The translations under genes were made by a program, and so were the position numbers. The notes beneath the pieces are model-generated. The model searched no databases, was not told the DNA's origin, and worked only from the letters and a program-made list of their open reading frames with translations. Shown here piece by piece: positions 24,485 to 33,392 of a stretch of DNA of 64,000 bases (position 1 is the first letter of the stretch; each line of letters begins with the position of its first letter). Where the stretch lies: positions 806,001-870,000 of the forward strand of contig CAWBVU010000006.1 of NCBI GenBank assembly GCA_963792405.1. Direction: 5' to 3'. The DNA is from SZUA-442 sp963792405. GTDB lineage: Bacteria; Actinomycetota; Acidimicrobiia; Spongiisociales; UBA5794.

Positions 24485-25411
24485 TCAGGTGCGCCGATCG
24501 ATCTGGTAGTTGGTGCCGGGCGTGCGTTTGGCGACTTCCTTCATCTCCGACGCTACCGATGACGCCTCCCATTCGGACGTCAGGCGGCGCTTCTCGGAGG
24601 TCGCGACACCCATCGAGAGCGAGCAGATCGGGAAGGCGTGGCGCTCACCCCTGCGGTCCGTCACCTCGATGTACCCCTGGAGCGCGTCCGCGGTGTCGTA
24701 GTAGTCGAGGATGCCGTCGTCGAACCGAGTCACGACCTCGTCGCAGAACGGCTTCATGTTGTCCGCCATCACCACGGCGACGAAGTCGTCCCCTCCCACG
24801 TGGCCGACGAATCCGATCGGGTCGTCGACGGTGTCGACGGCGTCGAGGAGGACCCGTGCGGTGAACTTGATGACGGAGTCGCCGCGCATGAAGCCGTAGT
24901 GGTCGTTGAAGGCCTTGAAGTTGTCGAGGTCGGCATGGACGACGGCGATGTGTTCCCCCGCCTCGATGTACTCCTCGAGCCTCGCCGTGATCCGGAAGTT
25001 GCCGGGGAGGCCGGTGAGCGGGGACAAGTCGCGCATCTGTTGGGACCTGCGCAACACCGTGCGAACCCGTGCGATGAGCTCCTCGAGGTCGAATGGCTTC
25101 GTGATGTAGTCGTCGGCACCGAGGTCGAGGCCCTTCACCCGGTCCTCGGCGAGGCTCCGTGCCGTGAGGACGATCACGGGGATGTTCGCCGTTGCGGGAT
25201 CGCTCCGGAGCCTACGGAGCACGGTGAGGCCGTCGATCTCGGGCATCATGACGTCGAGCAGCATCAGGTCGGGGGGCGCCGCCCCGGCCCGCGCGAGCGC
25301 CTCACGCCCGCCACCGGCGAGTTCGACCTCGAACCCGTCGAGTTCGAGGTTGAGGCGCACGAACTGGAGGATGTCCGGGTCGTCGTCGACGACGAGGATC
25401 CGCTCGGTCAT
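24485..25411 (-). CDS. Response regulator with degenerate GGDEF domain
   Basis: The 308-residue protein has an N-terminal receiver domain with the phospho-acceptor Asp53 in LLDVMMP and the TKPF lysine, and a C-terminal GGDEF-like domain (about 128-300) with LTGLPGN and ADLDNFKAFND. The active-site motif reads GGDDF (206-210) instead of GG(D/E)EF, and no RxxD inhibitory site is seen five residues before it. The domain may therefore bind GTP without making cyclic-di-GMP. It starts inside the rpe stop (ATGA), and no sensor kinase is adjacent. Confidence 0.85.
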   Translation of the reverse strand: MTERILVVDDDPDILQFVRLNLELDGFEVELAGGGREALARAGAAPPDLMLLDVMMPEIDGLTVLRRLRSDPATANIPVIVLTARSLAEDRVKGLDLGADDYITKPFDLEELIARVRTVLRRSQQMRDLSPLTGLPGNFRITARLEEYIEAGEHIAVVHADLDNFKAFNDHYGFMRGDSVIKFTARVLLDAVDTVDDPIGFVGHVGGDDFVAVVMADNMKPFCDEVVTRFDDGILDYYDTADALQGYIEVTDRRGERHAFPICSLSMGVATSEKRRLTSEWEASSVASEMKEVAKRTPGTNYQIDRRT

Positions 25412-26082
25412 TGTTCTCCACTCGCTTCGATGATCGTCCGCAGCTCGGCGACGGCCAGGGCCGGGTCGGTGGACCTGAAGATCGCCGTCCCTGCGACGAA
25501 GACGCTCGCTCCCGCCGCTCGGGCTGCCCGCACGGTCGTGGCGTCGATCCCGCCGTCGACCTGTATATCGGTCCGGAGGGCCTCCGAGTCAATGATTTCT
25601 CTCAGGGTGGCGATCTTGGGCAGGGTCTCGGGAATGAAGCCCTGTCCTCCGAAGCCGGGGTGCACGCTCATCACGACGACCATCGTGCAGCGATCGACGA
25701 ACGGGGCGATCGCCGCCACGGGGGTCGGTGGGTTGATGACGAGCCCGGCATCCAGGCCGAGGTCGGCGGCCTCGGAGAAGAAGGGACCGGGATCGGGCAC
25801 AGCCTCGATGTGGGCCGTCACCCCGTCCGCGCCCGCCTCGCGGATCGCGGCGAGGTACCGGACGGGATCCGTGATCATGAGGTGGCAATCGAGGTACAGG
25901 TCGGTCGCAGCGCGCAACGAGGCGATCACTGGCGGCCCCATCGAGATGTTGGGGACGAAGTGGCCGTCCATGACATCGACATGGAGGAGGTCGACCACCG
26001 GTGCGACCCTCGCCACCTCCTCGCCGAGACGGGCGAAGTCCGCTGCCAGAATGGACGGTGCGATCCGCGCAGGGCTCCTCAT
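25408..26082 (-). CDS. rpe: Ribulose-phosphate 3-epimerase
   Basis: The 224-residue TIM-barrel enzyme interconverts ribulose-5-phosphate and xylulose-5-phosphate in the pentose phosphate pathway. APSILAADFARLGEE, HVDVMDGHFVPNIS, CHLMITDP, MSVHPGFGGQGFI and IQVDGGI are all present, including the metal-binding His and Asp residues. ATG 26082 follows TACACT by eight bases, so the transcript is probably leaderless. It is the first gene of a unit with the REC-GGDEF gene and feeds ribulose-5-phosphate, the substrate of DHBP synthase, toward the nearby rib operon. Confidence 0.93.
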   Translation of the reverse strand: MRSPARIAPSILAADFARLGEEVARVAPVVDLLHVDVMDGHFVPNISMGPPVIASLRAATDLYLDCHLMITDPVRYLAAIREAGADGVTAHIEAVPDPGPFFSEAADLGLDAGLVINPPTPVAAIAPFVDRCTMVVVMSVHPGFGGQGFIPETLPKIATLREIIDSEALRTDIQVDGGIDATTVRAARAAGASVFVAGTAIFRSTDPALAVAELRTIIEASGEQ

Positions 26083-26090
26083 CGGGAGCG

Positions 26091-26096
26091 AGTGTA
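26091..26096 (-). promoter_or_regulatory. -10 element TACACT for rpe
   Basis: TACACT ends eight bases before the rpe ATG, with no ribosome-binding site between them. Confidence 0.5.
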
Positions 26097-26126
26097 TCGC
26101 CGGACCACCGGCGGGAGGGAGCACCC

Positions 26127-26942
26127 ATGACCAGTGTCGACCACTACCGGGTCCCGCACGGCGCCGCCATCGACCTCGATGCGCTCGACACGAGGGATGA
26201 CACGCTCTATCCGGAGATGTCGAAGTCTGCGGCGCGGCGTGAGCTCGCCTCACTACGGAAGCGCCTCAGCGAGCTCCAGCGGGTCCTGTGGGCCGATGGG
26301 GGCCATGCACTGCTGCTCGTCCTCCAGGCCATGGATACCGGGGGGAAGGACGGCACGATTCGCAACGTGCTGTCAGGCGTCAACCCACAGGGCGTCGATG
26401 TCACGGGCTTCGGGGTGCCAACGGAGCTCGAGCGTTCCCACGACTACCTGTGGAGGGTCCATGCGCGGACACCGGCGAAGGGAAGGATCGGCGTGTTCAA
26501 CCGGAGTCACTACGAGGACGTCCTGGTGGTTCGGGTCAACGGACTCGTTCCCGAGGCGCAATGGTCGCGTCGATACGGCCACATCCGTGCATTCGAGCAA
26601 CTCCTCGCCGACGAGGGCACGACGATCCGGAAGGTGATGCTCCACATCTCGAAGGACGAGCAGAAGGATCGGCTCCAGGCACGGCTGGAGGACCCGACGA
26701 AGAACTACAAGTTCAATCCGAACGACCTCGACACGCGGCGCCAGTGGGATGCCTACATGGCGGCGTATGAGGATGCGATCTCGCGCACGAGCACCGACGA
26801 GGCCCCCTGGTACGTCGTGCCCGCGGACCGGAAGTGGTATCGCAACCTGGTCGTGACCCGCATCCTCATCGAGGCGCTCGAGGCGCTCGACCTCGGCTAC
26901 CCGGTCGCGGACGCCGATCTCACCGGCGTCGTCGTCACCTGA
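26127..26942 (+). CDS. ppk2: Polyphosphate kinase 2 family enzyme (class III-like)
   Basis: The 271-residue protein is a single-domain PPK2. It has Walker A-like AMDTGGKDGT (about residue 72), the IGVFNRSHYEDVLVVRV strand with the catalytic Asp (about 126), and RLEDPTKNYKFNPNDLDTR followed by WYVVPADRKWYRN. The sequence type resembles class III enzymes that phosphorylate AMP and ADP with polyphosphate. GGAGGGAG stands five bases before the ATG. The gene is divergent from rpe, and its TGA directly abuts the stop of rsmB on the other strand. Confidence 0.9.
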   Translation: MTSVDHYRVPHGAAIDLDALDTRDDTLYPEMSKSAARRELASLRKRLSELQRVLWADGGHALLLVLQAMDTGGKDGTIRNVLSGVNPQGVDVTGFGVPTELERSHDYLWRVHARTPAKGRIGVFNRSHYEDVLVVRVNGLVPEAQWSRRYGHIRAFEQLLADEGTTIRKVMLHISKDEQKDRLQARLEDPTKNYKFNPNDLDTRRQWDAYMAAYEDAISRTSTDEAPWYVVPADRKWYRNLVVTRILIEALEALDLGYPVADADLTGVVVT

Positions 26943-28139
26943 TCAGGCCGTTCGCACGGCGATGAACATGCCGTCCGTGTTCGTGAGGTGCGGTGCGAGG
27001 AGCAGCCCGTCGCCCCTCACCTCGCCGGGAAGGCCCGTGGGCGGTGAGAACCCGAGTCCGGCGACCACCTCCGTCGTCTCGGCAGGGAACACGGTGCACA
27101 CGCTGTAGACCACGCGGCCACGAGGCGAGGCGAGGTCGATGGCCCGCTCCAGGAGCTCGCGCTGGACAGCTCCGTATGCCTCCGCCGCCCCGGGGGTGAC
27201 CCTGAAACGGATCTCGGGCCTCCGCCTCAGGGTCCCGAGTCCCGTACACGGTGCGTCCAGCAGCACCGCATCGAAGCTGCCGGGCCTGAGTGCGGGACTC
27301 CGTCCATCCTGCACGAGCCACGCGATCGAGGCGTTGCCCTCGGATCGCCTCGCGGCGTCACGCACGCGACGGGCGTGGACGTCCGCGGCGACCACGAGGC
27401 CGCCACCACCGACGTCGTCCGCGAGCGTCCTCGTCTTGCCACCCGGCGCCGCGGCGAGGTCGGCGATCCGCTCACCCGGACCGGCACCGACGGCCAACGC
27501 CACCGCTGTCGAGGCGGGGTCGATCACATCGACCCTCCCGTCGGCGATCAGGGCCGCCGCGGACTCCGCATCGACGTAGGCGGTCCCCGGGATGGGGGCG
27601 TCGCGGTGGCTCCCATCCCTGAACCGCACCCCCGTCGGGGCAGCGACGTTGCTCGCCCTCAGGAAGGCCTCGGCGTCACCCTGCCCGAGGGCTGCCACCA
27701 TCGACGCCACGAGGGGCGTCGGATACATGGCCTCGAGGTCATCGGACGAGGGGGGCGGCGTTCGGGTGATCGTCCGGAGGACGCCGTTGACGAATCCGGA
27801 CGCACGGGGCGCGCCGAGGATCCTCGTTGCCGTGACCGCGTCGTCGACGACGGCCCACGGCTCGCCCCCGAGGACGAGCACCTCTGCCACCGCGACACGC
27901 AGGACGGACCACACGATCGGATCGATGTCCTTTCGGGGGCGGTTCGTCGCCGCATCGATCGCCGCATCGATGAACGGGAGGTGGCGGAGGCACGTGTACA
28001 CCAGCACCTGGTACCTGCCGTGGTCGGAGGGCGGGTCGATGCCCGTCCGCGCCACCGCGACGTTGCTGTAGGCACCTGATCGCATGATGCGATCGAGGGT
28101 GGATGCCGCCGCTGCCCGCGCGGGGCGGGTCGCCGTCAT
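26943..28139 (-). CDS. rsmB: 16S rRNA m5C methyltransferase RsmB (NusB-fused)
   Basis: The 398-residue protein has an N-terminal NusB-like RNA-binding domain (about residues 1-135) and a SAM methyltransferase domain with DLAAAPGGKTRTLAD and two catalytic cysteines, DAPCTGLGTLRRRPEIRF and YSVCTVFPAET. It methylates a cytosine of 16S rRNA. ATG 28139 overlaps the fmt stop (ATGA), completing the def-fmt-rsmB operon. A longer upstream frame overlaps fmt and is not used. Confidence 0.92.
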   Translation of the reverse strand: MTATRPARAAAASTLDRIMRSGAYSNVAVARTGIDPPSDHGRYQVLVYTCLRHLPFIDAAIDAATNRPRKDIDPIVWSVLRVAVAEVLVLGGEPWAVVDDAVTATRILGAPRASGFVNGVLRTITRTPPPSSDDLEAMYPTPLVASMVAALGQGDAEAFLRASNVAAPTGVRFRDGSHRDAPIPGTAYVDAESAAALIADGRVDVIDPASTAVALAVGAGPGERIADLAAAPGGKTRTLADDVGGGGLVVAADVHARRVRDAARRSEGNASIAWLVQDGRSPALRPGSFDAVLLDAPCTGLGTLRRRPEIRFRVTPGAAEAYGAVQRELLERAIDLASPRGRVVYSVCTVFPAETTEVVAGLGFSPPTGLPGEVRGDGLLLAPHLTNTDGMFIAVRTA

Positions 28140-29056
28140 TCCGATGCGTCGTCGAACGACGTCGGAGCGCCCCGCCGCCCGTTCATCCAGGCCCTCGCCT
28201 CCATCGGCGTCCTGCCGGACGGCTGCACCACCTCGAGGACGAGTGGGCCGTCGGAGAACCCGCAGAGCACCGATCCGGCCTCCAGCAGGACCTCTCCCGT
28301 GTCGATCCTCCCCGATCCGACCCTGCTGCGGAGGATGCCCAAGGGTCCTTCCGGCGTGGAGAGCCACGCGCCCGGGCGGGGATGGAAGGCCCTGACGGCT
28401 CGCTCGGCCCTGGCGACGGACCACGCCGGATGCAGGCGCGCATCGGACTTCGTCAGCGGGGCAGCCTGGGTCGGCTCGGTCTCGATCTGGGGCACCGGAT
28501 GGCGCCGACCGTTGAGGTAATCGGGCACGAGCGAGTCGACGAGGGCGGCACCCAGGTGGGAGAGACGAGCGGTGAGGCTTCCCCCGGTCTCGCCGGAACC
28601 GATCGGGGTGGCCATCTCGCCGATGATGGGGCCGGTGTCGATGCCCTCATCGAGCTTCATGAGCGTCACGCCGGTGCGTTCGTCCCCTGCGGCGATCGCC
28701 CGTTCGACCGGAGCGGCCCCTCGCCATCGCGGCAGCAGCGAGAAGTGCACGTTCAGGAAGCCCGCATCCGTCGTCGTGAGCATCGCAGGCGTGAGGATGC
28801 GCCCGAACGCGACCACGAGGCCGAACCCGAATGCGCCATCGGTCAGGTGGTCGGTCAGTTCCTCCCGGGTCGCAGGCTGTGCAACCGTGAACCCGAAGTG
28901 GTGTGCGGCGACCTTCACGGGACTGGGGATGACGGCTCCCCCGCGTCCCGACGGACGGTCCGGCTGGGTGATGACCAGGTCGACGTCCGCGACGTCGGCA
29001 AGTGCGGCGAGGCTCGGTACCGCAGCAGCGGGGGTGCCGAGGAACACGGCTCCCAT
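28136..29056 (-). CDS. fmt: Methionyl-tRNA formyltransferase
   Basis: The 306-residue enzyme formylates initiator Met-tRNA using 10-formyl-tetrahydrofolate. The formyltransferase core has FLGTPAAAVPSL at the N-terminus and NVHFSLLPRWRGAAPVERAI with the catalytic Asn and His; the C-terminal OB-like domain binds tRNA (from about residue 205). It begins one base after def ends and overlaps rsmB. Confidence 0.95.
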   Translation of the reverse strand: MGAVFLGTPAAAVPSLAALADVADVDLVITQPDRPSGRGGAVIPSPVKVAAHHFGFTVAQPATREELTDHLTDGAFGFGLVVAFGRILTPAMLTTTDAGFLNVHFSLLPRWRGAAPVERAIAAGDERTGVTLMKLDEGIDTGPIIGEMATPIGSGETGGSLTARLSHLGAALVDSLVPDYLNGRRHPVPQIETEPTQAAPLTKSDARLHPAWSVARAERAVRAFHPRPGAWLSTPEGPLGILRSRVGSGRIDTGEVLLEAGSVLCGFSDGPLVLEVVQPSGRTPMEARAWMNGRRGAPTSFDDASE

Positions 29057-29057
29057 C

Positions 29058-29561
29058 TCAGCTCCTCCGCTGCGAGTCGAGCGCCTCGGTCCGCAGATCC
29101 GACAGCGCGGCCTTGCGTGCGCGGGTGGAGAGCCGCTCGAGGAGGAGGACCCCGTTGAGGTGGTCGATCTCGTGCTGGAGCACGCGCCCCATGAGCTCGT
29201 CGCCCTCGAACATGACCGACTCCCCTTCGACGCCCTGGCCGACCGCCCTGGCGTAGTCGGGTCGCTTGATGGTCCAGTAGCGACCGGGAACCGAGAGGCA
29301 GCCCTCCTCGAACTTCCACTTCCCCGACGTCTCGACGAGTTCAGGGTTGACCATCACGAACGGCCCGTCGCCGATGTCGGCGACGAAGACGCGCTTCGGG
29401 ACGCCGATCTGGGGAGCGGCGAGTCCCACGCCCGGAGCGTCATACATCGTCTCGAGCATGTCGTCGACGAGGCGTTCGAGGTCGTCATCGAAGGCGGTCA
29501 CAGCGCTCGCGGCCATGGCGAGGACGGGATCGGGGAACCTCCGGATCGGATAGATCGGCAT
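29058..29561 (-). CDS. def: Peptide deformylase
   Basis: The 167-residue metalloenzyme removes the N-formyl group from new proteins, the counterpart of the adjacent fmt. All three motifs are present: GVGLAAPQIG, EGCLSVPG with the Cys metal ligand, and QHEIDHLNG with the two His ligands and catalytic Glu. The short start (MPIYPIRRFPDPVL) is chosen because ATG 29561 follows TAGCCT by seven bases and matches the usual N-terminus. Confidence 0.95.
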   Translation of the reverse strand: MPIYPIRRFPDPVLAMAASAVTAFDDDLERLVDDMLETMYDAPGVGLAAPQIGVPKRVFVADIGDGPFVMVNPELVETSGKWKFEEGCLSVPGRYWTIKRPDYARAVGQGVEGESVMFEGDELMGRVLQHEIDHLNGVLLLERLSTRARKAALSDLRTEALDSQRRS

Positions 29562-29568
29562 GGCGGGC

Positions 29569-29574
29569 AGGCTA
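29569..29574 (-). promoter_or_regulatory. -10 element TAGCCT for def-fmt-rsmB
   Basis: TAGCCT ends seven bases before the def ATG, predicting a leaderless operon mRNA distinct from the upstream coaBC-priA transcript. Confidence 0.5.
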
Positions 29575-29611
29575 CCCGGAAGGGTGTCGTTGCGTGCTCG
29601 GGCCTCCCGCC

Positions 29612-31339
29612 TCACAACTCGTGGGGATCGACGTCGATCCGCACCCTCGCACCCCGATCCCGCAGGGTCCTCGCGATGTCGCGGAGGGCGAGCCTGGCCA
29701 TCGCGAGGTCGCGCCCGTGGATGAGCCACCTGTCCCTGTCCGCGACCCTTGCGGGACCCCGCACGGTCGCGAGACCTTCGAGTCCACCGGCGACGATGTC
29801 GCGAGCCGAGCCCTCCCATTCGATCTCGAGTGCGATCAGCTCACCGTACGGGGGGAAACCCGACGTCCTGCGCACCCTCGCCTCTCCTTCGAGGAACCTG
29901 GTGGGATCACCGGAACGGAAGGCCTCGATCACGGGCAGGCGGGGATCAGACGTCTGCACGAGGCACCGGTGGCCACGTCGACGCTCGAGCGTGTCGGCGA
30001 GCCTCACCAGGAGGCGCAGGGCATCCTCGCCCGCGCGGTAGTTCGGTGCGAGCGCAGCGCCGTCGATGTCCACGGCGACCGTGAGCGACATGCCCCTGAC
30101 CCCGACCAGGTCGCGCTCCGTCCCGACCGTCACGAGCTGCTCGGCCTCGCGATCGCCGACACGGTCACCGACGACGCGGCGGAGATCCTCGATCACGTTG
30201 CCGCGCCCAGCGCCGATCGGGCGCCACGTGTGCCCCCCGCACCCGGCGCAGGAACCGACGGTGGCGCCACATCGAGGGCAGGTGTCCCCCTCCGCGACGG
30301 CAGCGCCACAGGTGCCGCACCTTCGGAGCTCACCGCATCCGGTGCACACCATCGTCGCCGCGTAGCCGCGTCGAGGCACGAGGACGAAGGTCGGTTCGCC
30401 GCGCCTCACCGCGGCCGCGATGGCGGTACGGGTTCGTTCGAGGACCGGGGAGCCCGTGGGTGGCTCCTCGTTGCGGTCAGCGATCTCGACGAGGGGCCAC
30501 TGGCGTCCCGACGGGACCTCGAGGGTCGGCCGCATCGCGAGGACGTCGAGCGAGGGCAGCGGCGACAGGAACTGGACGGGGAGACGCGCCCTGCGGGCCC
30601 GGTCGACGATGGTCTCCCGCACCCCGAGTGTCGGTGTCGATGGTGAGCGCATCGCGGCGCGTGCATCCTCGACGACGGCACACCCGCCGAGTTCCGCCAC
30701 CGGCCACAGGGCGACCTCGCGTGTGCCCACGATGCAATGGCCGGGCCTCGTGGCCGCCGTCGTCCACGCCGCCGTCGCCTCCTTTCCGCTGAGCGACGAG
30801 TGTGCGGGGATGACGGCATCGCCGAACCGCGTCCGAAGCCCTGTGACGATCTCGTCGACCTCCGCCACCGTGGGAGCCACCACCATCACCGATGTGCCCC
30901 CGGAGAGGAGCGGTGAGACGAAGTCACCCAGCGGCGCGGTGTACGGGGGCGGAGTCACGACCTGGACGATGCCGTGGGTCGTTCGTGGCCGATCGCTCCC
31001 GGTCGGCGATGCAGGCGCGCCCCGCGGCACGTTCGGTGGCAGCGTACGACGCAGGATCACCGACAGGGGTGCAACGTAGTGTGTGGCACACCAGCGCAGG
31101 TGTGCGAGGCCTTCGGCGTCGAACGAGGGAACCGATCCGACGACGGCGTCGATGGTGACGAGGTCCCTGTCGGCTGCGGCATCGAGGATGGCCGTCACGT
31201 AGCCCTTGACGCGTCGTCCCCCCATGCGGGTGCGCACGCGGGAGCCGACCTGCACCTCGACGCCGTCGGGGATCGCGTAGGTGAAGCCGTCATCGACCGC
31301 GAAGGTCGCGACGTCCGGGACGACCTGGCACGCCCTCAC
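29612..31339 (-). CDS. priA: PriA-like primosomal protein without helicase motifs
   Basis: The 575-residue protein has the N-terminal PriA DNA-binding domain (DVATFAVDDGFTYAIPDGV) and the central zinc-ribbon cysteines (CTGCGELRRCGTCG, CPRCG, CAGCGG). The Walker A GKT and DEAD-type boxes of E. coli PriA cannot be found: the expected region reads VMVVAPTVAEVDEI and ALWPVAELGG. This is the state known for actinobacterial PriA, which is thought to load the primosome without helicase activity. GTG 31339 starts five bases after coaBC ends. Confidence 0.85.
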   Translation of the reverse strand: MRACQVVPDVATFAVDDGFTYAIPDGVEVQVGSRVRTRMGGRRVKGYVTAILDAAADRDLVTIDAVVGSVPSFDAEGLAHLRWCATHYVAPLSVILRRTLPPNVPRGAPASPTGSDRPRTTHGIVQVVTPPPYTAPLGDFVSPLLSGGTSVMVVAPTVAEVDEIVTGLRTRFGDAVIPAHSSLSGKEATAAWTTAATRPGHCIVGTREVALWPVAELGGCAVVEDARAAMRSPSTPTLGVRETIVDRARRARLPVQFLSPLPSLDVLAMRPTLEVPSGRQWPLVEIADRNEEPPTGSPVLERTRTAIAAAVRRGEPTFVLVPRRGYAATMVCTGCGELRRCGTCGAAVAEGDTCPRCGATVGSCAGCGGHTWRPIGAGRGNVIEDLRRVVGDRVGDREAEQLVTVGTERDLVGVRGMSLTVAVDIDGAALAPNYRAGEDALRLLVRLADTLERRRGHRCLVQTSDPRLPVIEAFRSGDPTRFLEGEARVRRTSGFPPYGELIALEIEWEGSARDIVAGGLEGLATVRGPARVADRDRWLIHGRDLAMARLALRDIARTLRDRGARVRIDVDPHEL

Positions 31340-31344
31340 TCGGC

Positions 31345-32529
31345 TCAGGATGCCGCCCGGATGTCGAGGACGGCGTCGAGGATCGCCGCGGCGACCTCGC
31401 GCTTGGCCATCAACGGCAGGTCCGTGGAGGATCCGTCTGCGCGGATCAGCGTGACCTCGTTGGTGTCCGACCCGAAACCGGAGCCGGGCCGGGCGATGTC
31501 GTTCGCCACGAGCAGGTGCACGCCCTTTCGCTGCGCCTTCGCCTTCGCGTCGTCGAGGGATCCGGCCTCCGCGGCGAAGCCCACGATCGTGCGGACCTCA
31601 CCCGCCGCGGTCAATCCCATCAGGATGTCCGGTGTCGGCTCGAGGGAGATGTCGGGAACGCCGTCGGCCCTGCGCAGCTTGCCCTCGAGCTTGCCCCTCG
31701 GACGAAAGTCCGCAACGGCGGCGGCCAGGATCGCGACGTCGCAGCCCCGAGCGCGGGACCACACGGCCCGGGCCATCTCCTCGGCCGTCTCGACGTGCAC
31801 GACCTCGATCCCGGGGGCGGTCGGGGCGTCTGCCGTCGTCACGAGGACCACGCGTGCGCCCCGTGAGGCCGCTTCGACCGCGAGGGCGTTGCCCATCTTG
31901 CCGCTCGATCGGTTCCCGATGTAGCGGACCTGGTCGATCGGTTCCCTGGTGCCTCCCGCGGACACGAGGATCGCGAGTCCCTCGAGGTCGCCGTGGCCGA
32001 GCATGTCGTCCACGGCCTCCACGATGTCGTCGGGCTCCGCCATGCGACCGACGCCGACGTCGCCGCCGGCGAGGCCGCCCTCCTCCGGGCCGACCACGTG
32101 GTAGCCGTCACCGCGGAGGATGTCCATCGTGCGCCGGGTCGCAGGGTGCTCCCACATCTCCGTGTGCATCGCGGGCGCGAGGAGCACCGGCGTGGCCGAT
32201 GCGAGGACGGTCGCCACCAGGGCATCGGAGGACTGTCCGGTGGCGAGCCGTGACAACGTCGCCGCAGTGGCAGGTGCGACCACGATCGCGTGGGCCCACC
32301 TGGCGAGCTCGGTGTGCGGGGAGACCTCGACGTCATCGAAGAGCCCGACGGTGGGGTGGGTGCCGGTGAGGGCGGCGAACGTCGCGGGCCCGACGAAGCG
32401 CGTGGCCGACTCGGTCATGACGACACGCACCTCTGCACCACGTTCGACCAGCCTTCGGGCGAGGTAGGCAGCCTTGTAGGCGGCGACGCCACCGCTCACG
32501 CCGAGGACGATGCGCCGCCCGGCGATCAC
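31345..32529 (-). CDS. coaBC: Bifunctional phosphopantothenoylcysteine synthetase/decarboxylase
   Basis: The 394-residue fusion catalyses two consecutive coenzyme A steps. The N-terminal flavin-dependent decarboxylase (CoaC, to about residue 180) has LGVSGGVAAYKA, the catalytic His in SPHTELARWA, and APAMHTEMW. The C-terminal synthetase (CoaB) has SAGGTREPIDQVRYIGNRSS, AAAVADFRP and a conserved Lys region. GTG 32529 is chosen because GGAGGAG in the end of rpoZ stands seven bases upstream. Confidence 0.94.
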   Translation of the reverse strand: MIAGRRIVLGVSGGVAAYKAAYLARRLVERGAEVRVVMTESATRFVGPATFAALTGTHPTVGLFDDVEVSPHTELARWAHAIVVAPATAATLSRLATGQSSDALVATVLASATPVLLAPAMHTEMWEHPATRRTMDILRGDGYHVVGPEEGGLAGGDVGVGRMAEPDDIVEAVDDMLGHGDLEGLAILVSAGGTREPIDQVRYIGNRSSGKMGNALAVEAASRGARVVLVTTADAPTAPGIEVVHVETAEEMARAVWSRARGCDVAILAAAVADFRPRGKLEGKLRRADGVPDISLEPTPDILMGLTAAGEVRTIVGFAAEAGSLDDAKAKAQRKGVHLLVANDIARPGSGFGSDTNEVTLIRADGSSTDLPLMAKREVAAAILDAVLDIRAAS

Positions 32530-32533
32530 GTCG

Positions 32534-32767
32534 TCACTCCTCCGTCGGGGCGATGACGACCTTGTCCTCGACGATCTCCTCGAGGGCGATCGACAGCGGC
32601 TTGCGGGACAACGAGTGCACCTGCGGAGGGACGTAGCCTCCGATACCTGCACCGAGCTCGTTGAAGTAGGCGTTGATCTGGCGCGCCCTGCGGGCGGACA
32701 GCACCACGAGCGCGAAGCGCGAACCCGTCCTCGAGACGGCTTCACCGATCGGTGGTTCGAGCATCAT
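32534..32767 (-). CDS. rpoZ: RNA polymerase omega subunit
   Basis: The 77-residue protein matches omega: MMLEPPIGEAVSRTGSRFAL with the conserved SRFALVVLSARRARQIN helix. It helps assemble and stabilise RNA polymerase. The start ATG 32767 has GAGGAG eight to nine bases upstream; a longer frame runs back into gmk. The place between gmk and coaBC is the standard one in Actinobacteria. Confidence 0.92.
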   Translation of the reverse strand: MMLEPPIGEAVSRTGSRFALVVLSARRARQINAYFNELGAGIGGYVPPQVHSLSRKPLSIALEEIVEDKVVIAPTEE

Positions 32768-32813
32768 CGTGGGTGTCTCCTCGGTGCGACGACAGTGTGG
32801 TGGACACGACGAA

Positions 32814-33392
32814 CTAGGGGCGTTCGTCTGCCACCGCCGCGAGTATATCGAGCACACGGCCGATCGCGGCATCGAGGTCGTCGTTGAGCACCACGTGGTC
32901 GTAGACCGAGAGCGCCTCGTCCATCTGCTCCTGGGCGACGGCGAGGCGTCGTTCGATGTCGGCCTCCGCGGTGTCCCCCCTGCGGCGCAGCCGGCGCTCG
33001 AGGTCGGCGATACTCGGTGGGCGGACGAAGATCAGGACGGCGTCGGGGAACGACGCCCTGATCTGCTTGCCACCCTCGTTCTCGATGTCGAGGAGCACGT
33101 TGGTGCCGCGCTCGAGGACCGGGACCACCTCGTTGCGGACGGTGCCGTACAGGTGGCCGCCGTACTCCGCCCATTCGAGGACGTCGCCATCGGCGATCAT
33201 CGCCTCGAAGGCAGGACGATCGACGAAGTGGTACTCGCGACCATCGACCTCCCCCGCCCGGGGTGGGCGCGTCGTCGCCGAGGTCGAGAACTCGGAGTCG
33301 GTTGCCGCGATGACGGCGTCGAGGATGCTCGATTTCCCCACGCCGGATGGGCCGGAGACGACGACGAGTCTCCCCCTACGAGAACCGGGCAA
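32814..33392 (-). CDS. gmk: Guanylate kinase
   Basis: The 192-residue enzyme converts GMP to GDP. It has the P-loop VVSGPSGVGKSS, the GMP-binding TSATTRPPRAGEVDGREYHF region (SATTRPPR) and RLRRRGDTAEADIERRL near the lid. TTG 33392 is the only start before the P-loop in this frame; it lies within the last codons of mihF (17-base overlap) and lacks a clear ribosome-binding site, so translation may depend on coupling to mihF. Confidence 0.93.
   Translation of the reverse strand: MPGSRRGRLVVVSGPSGVGKSSILDAVIAATDSEFSTSATTRPPRAGEVDGREYHFVDRPAFEAMIADGDVLEWAEYGGHLYGTVRNEVVPVLERGTNVLLDIENEGGKQIRASFPDAVLIFVRPPSIADLERRLRRRGDTAEADIERRLAVAQEQMDEALSVYDHVVLNDDLDAAIGRVLDILAAVADERP

Noticed and set aside
29612..31339. 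priA as a decayed gene because its helicase motifs are missing
   Set aside because: The frame is intact and the zinc-ribbon cysteines are kept; motif loss is the known state of PriA in Actinobacteria.
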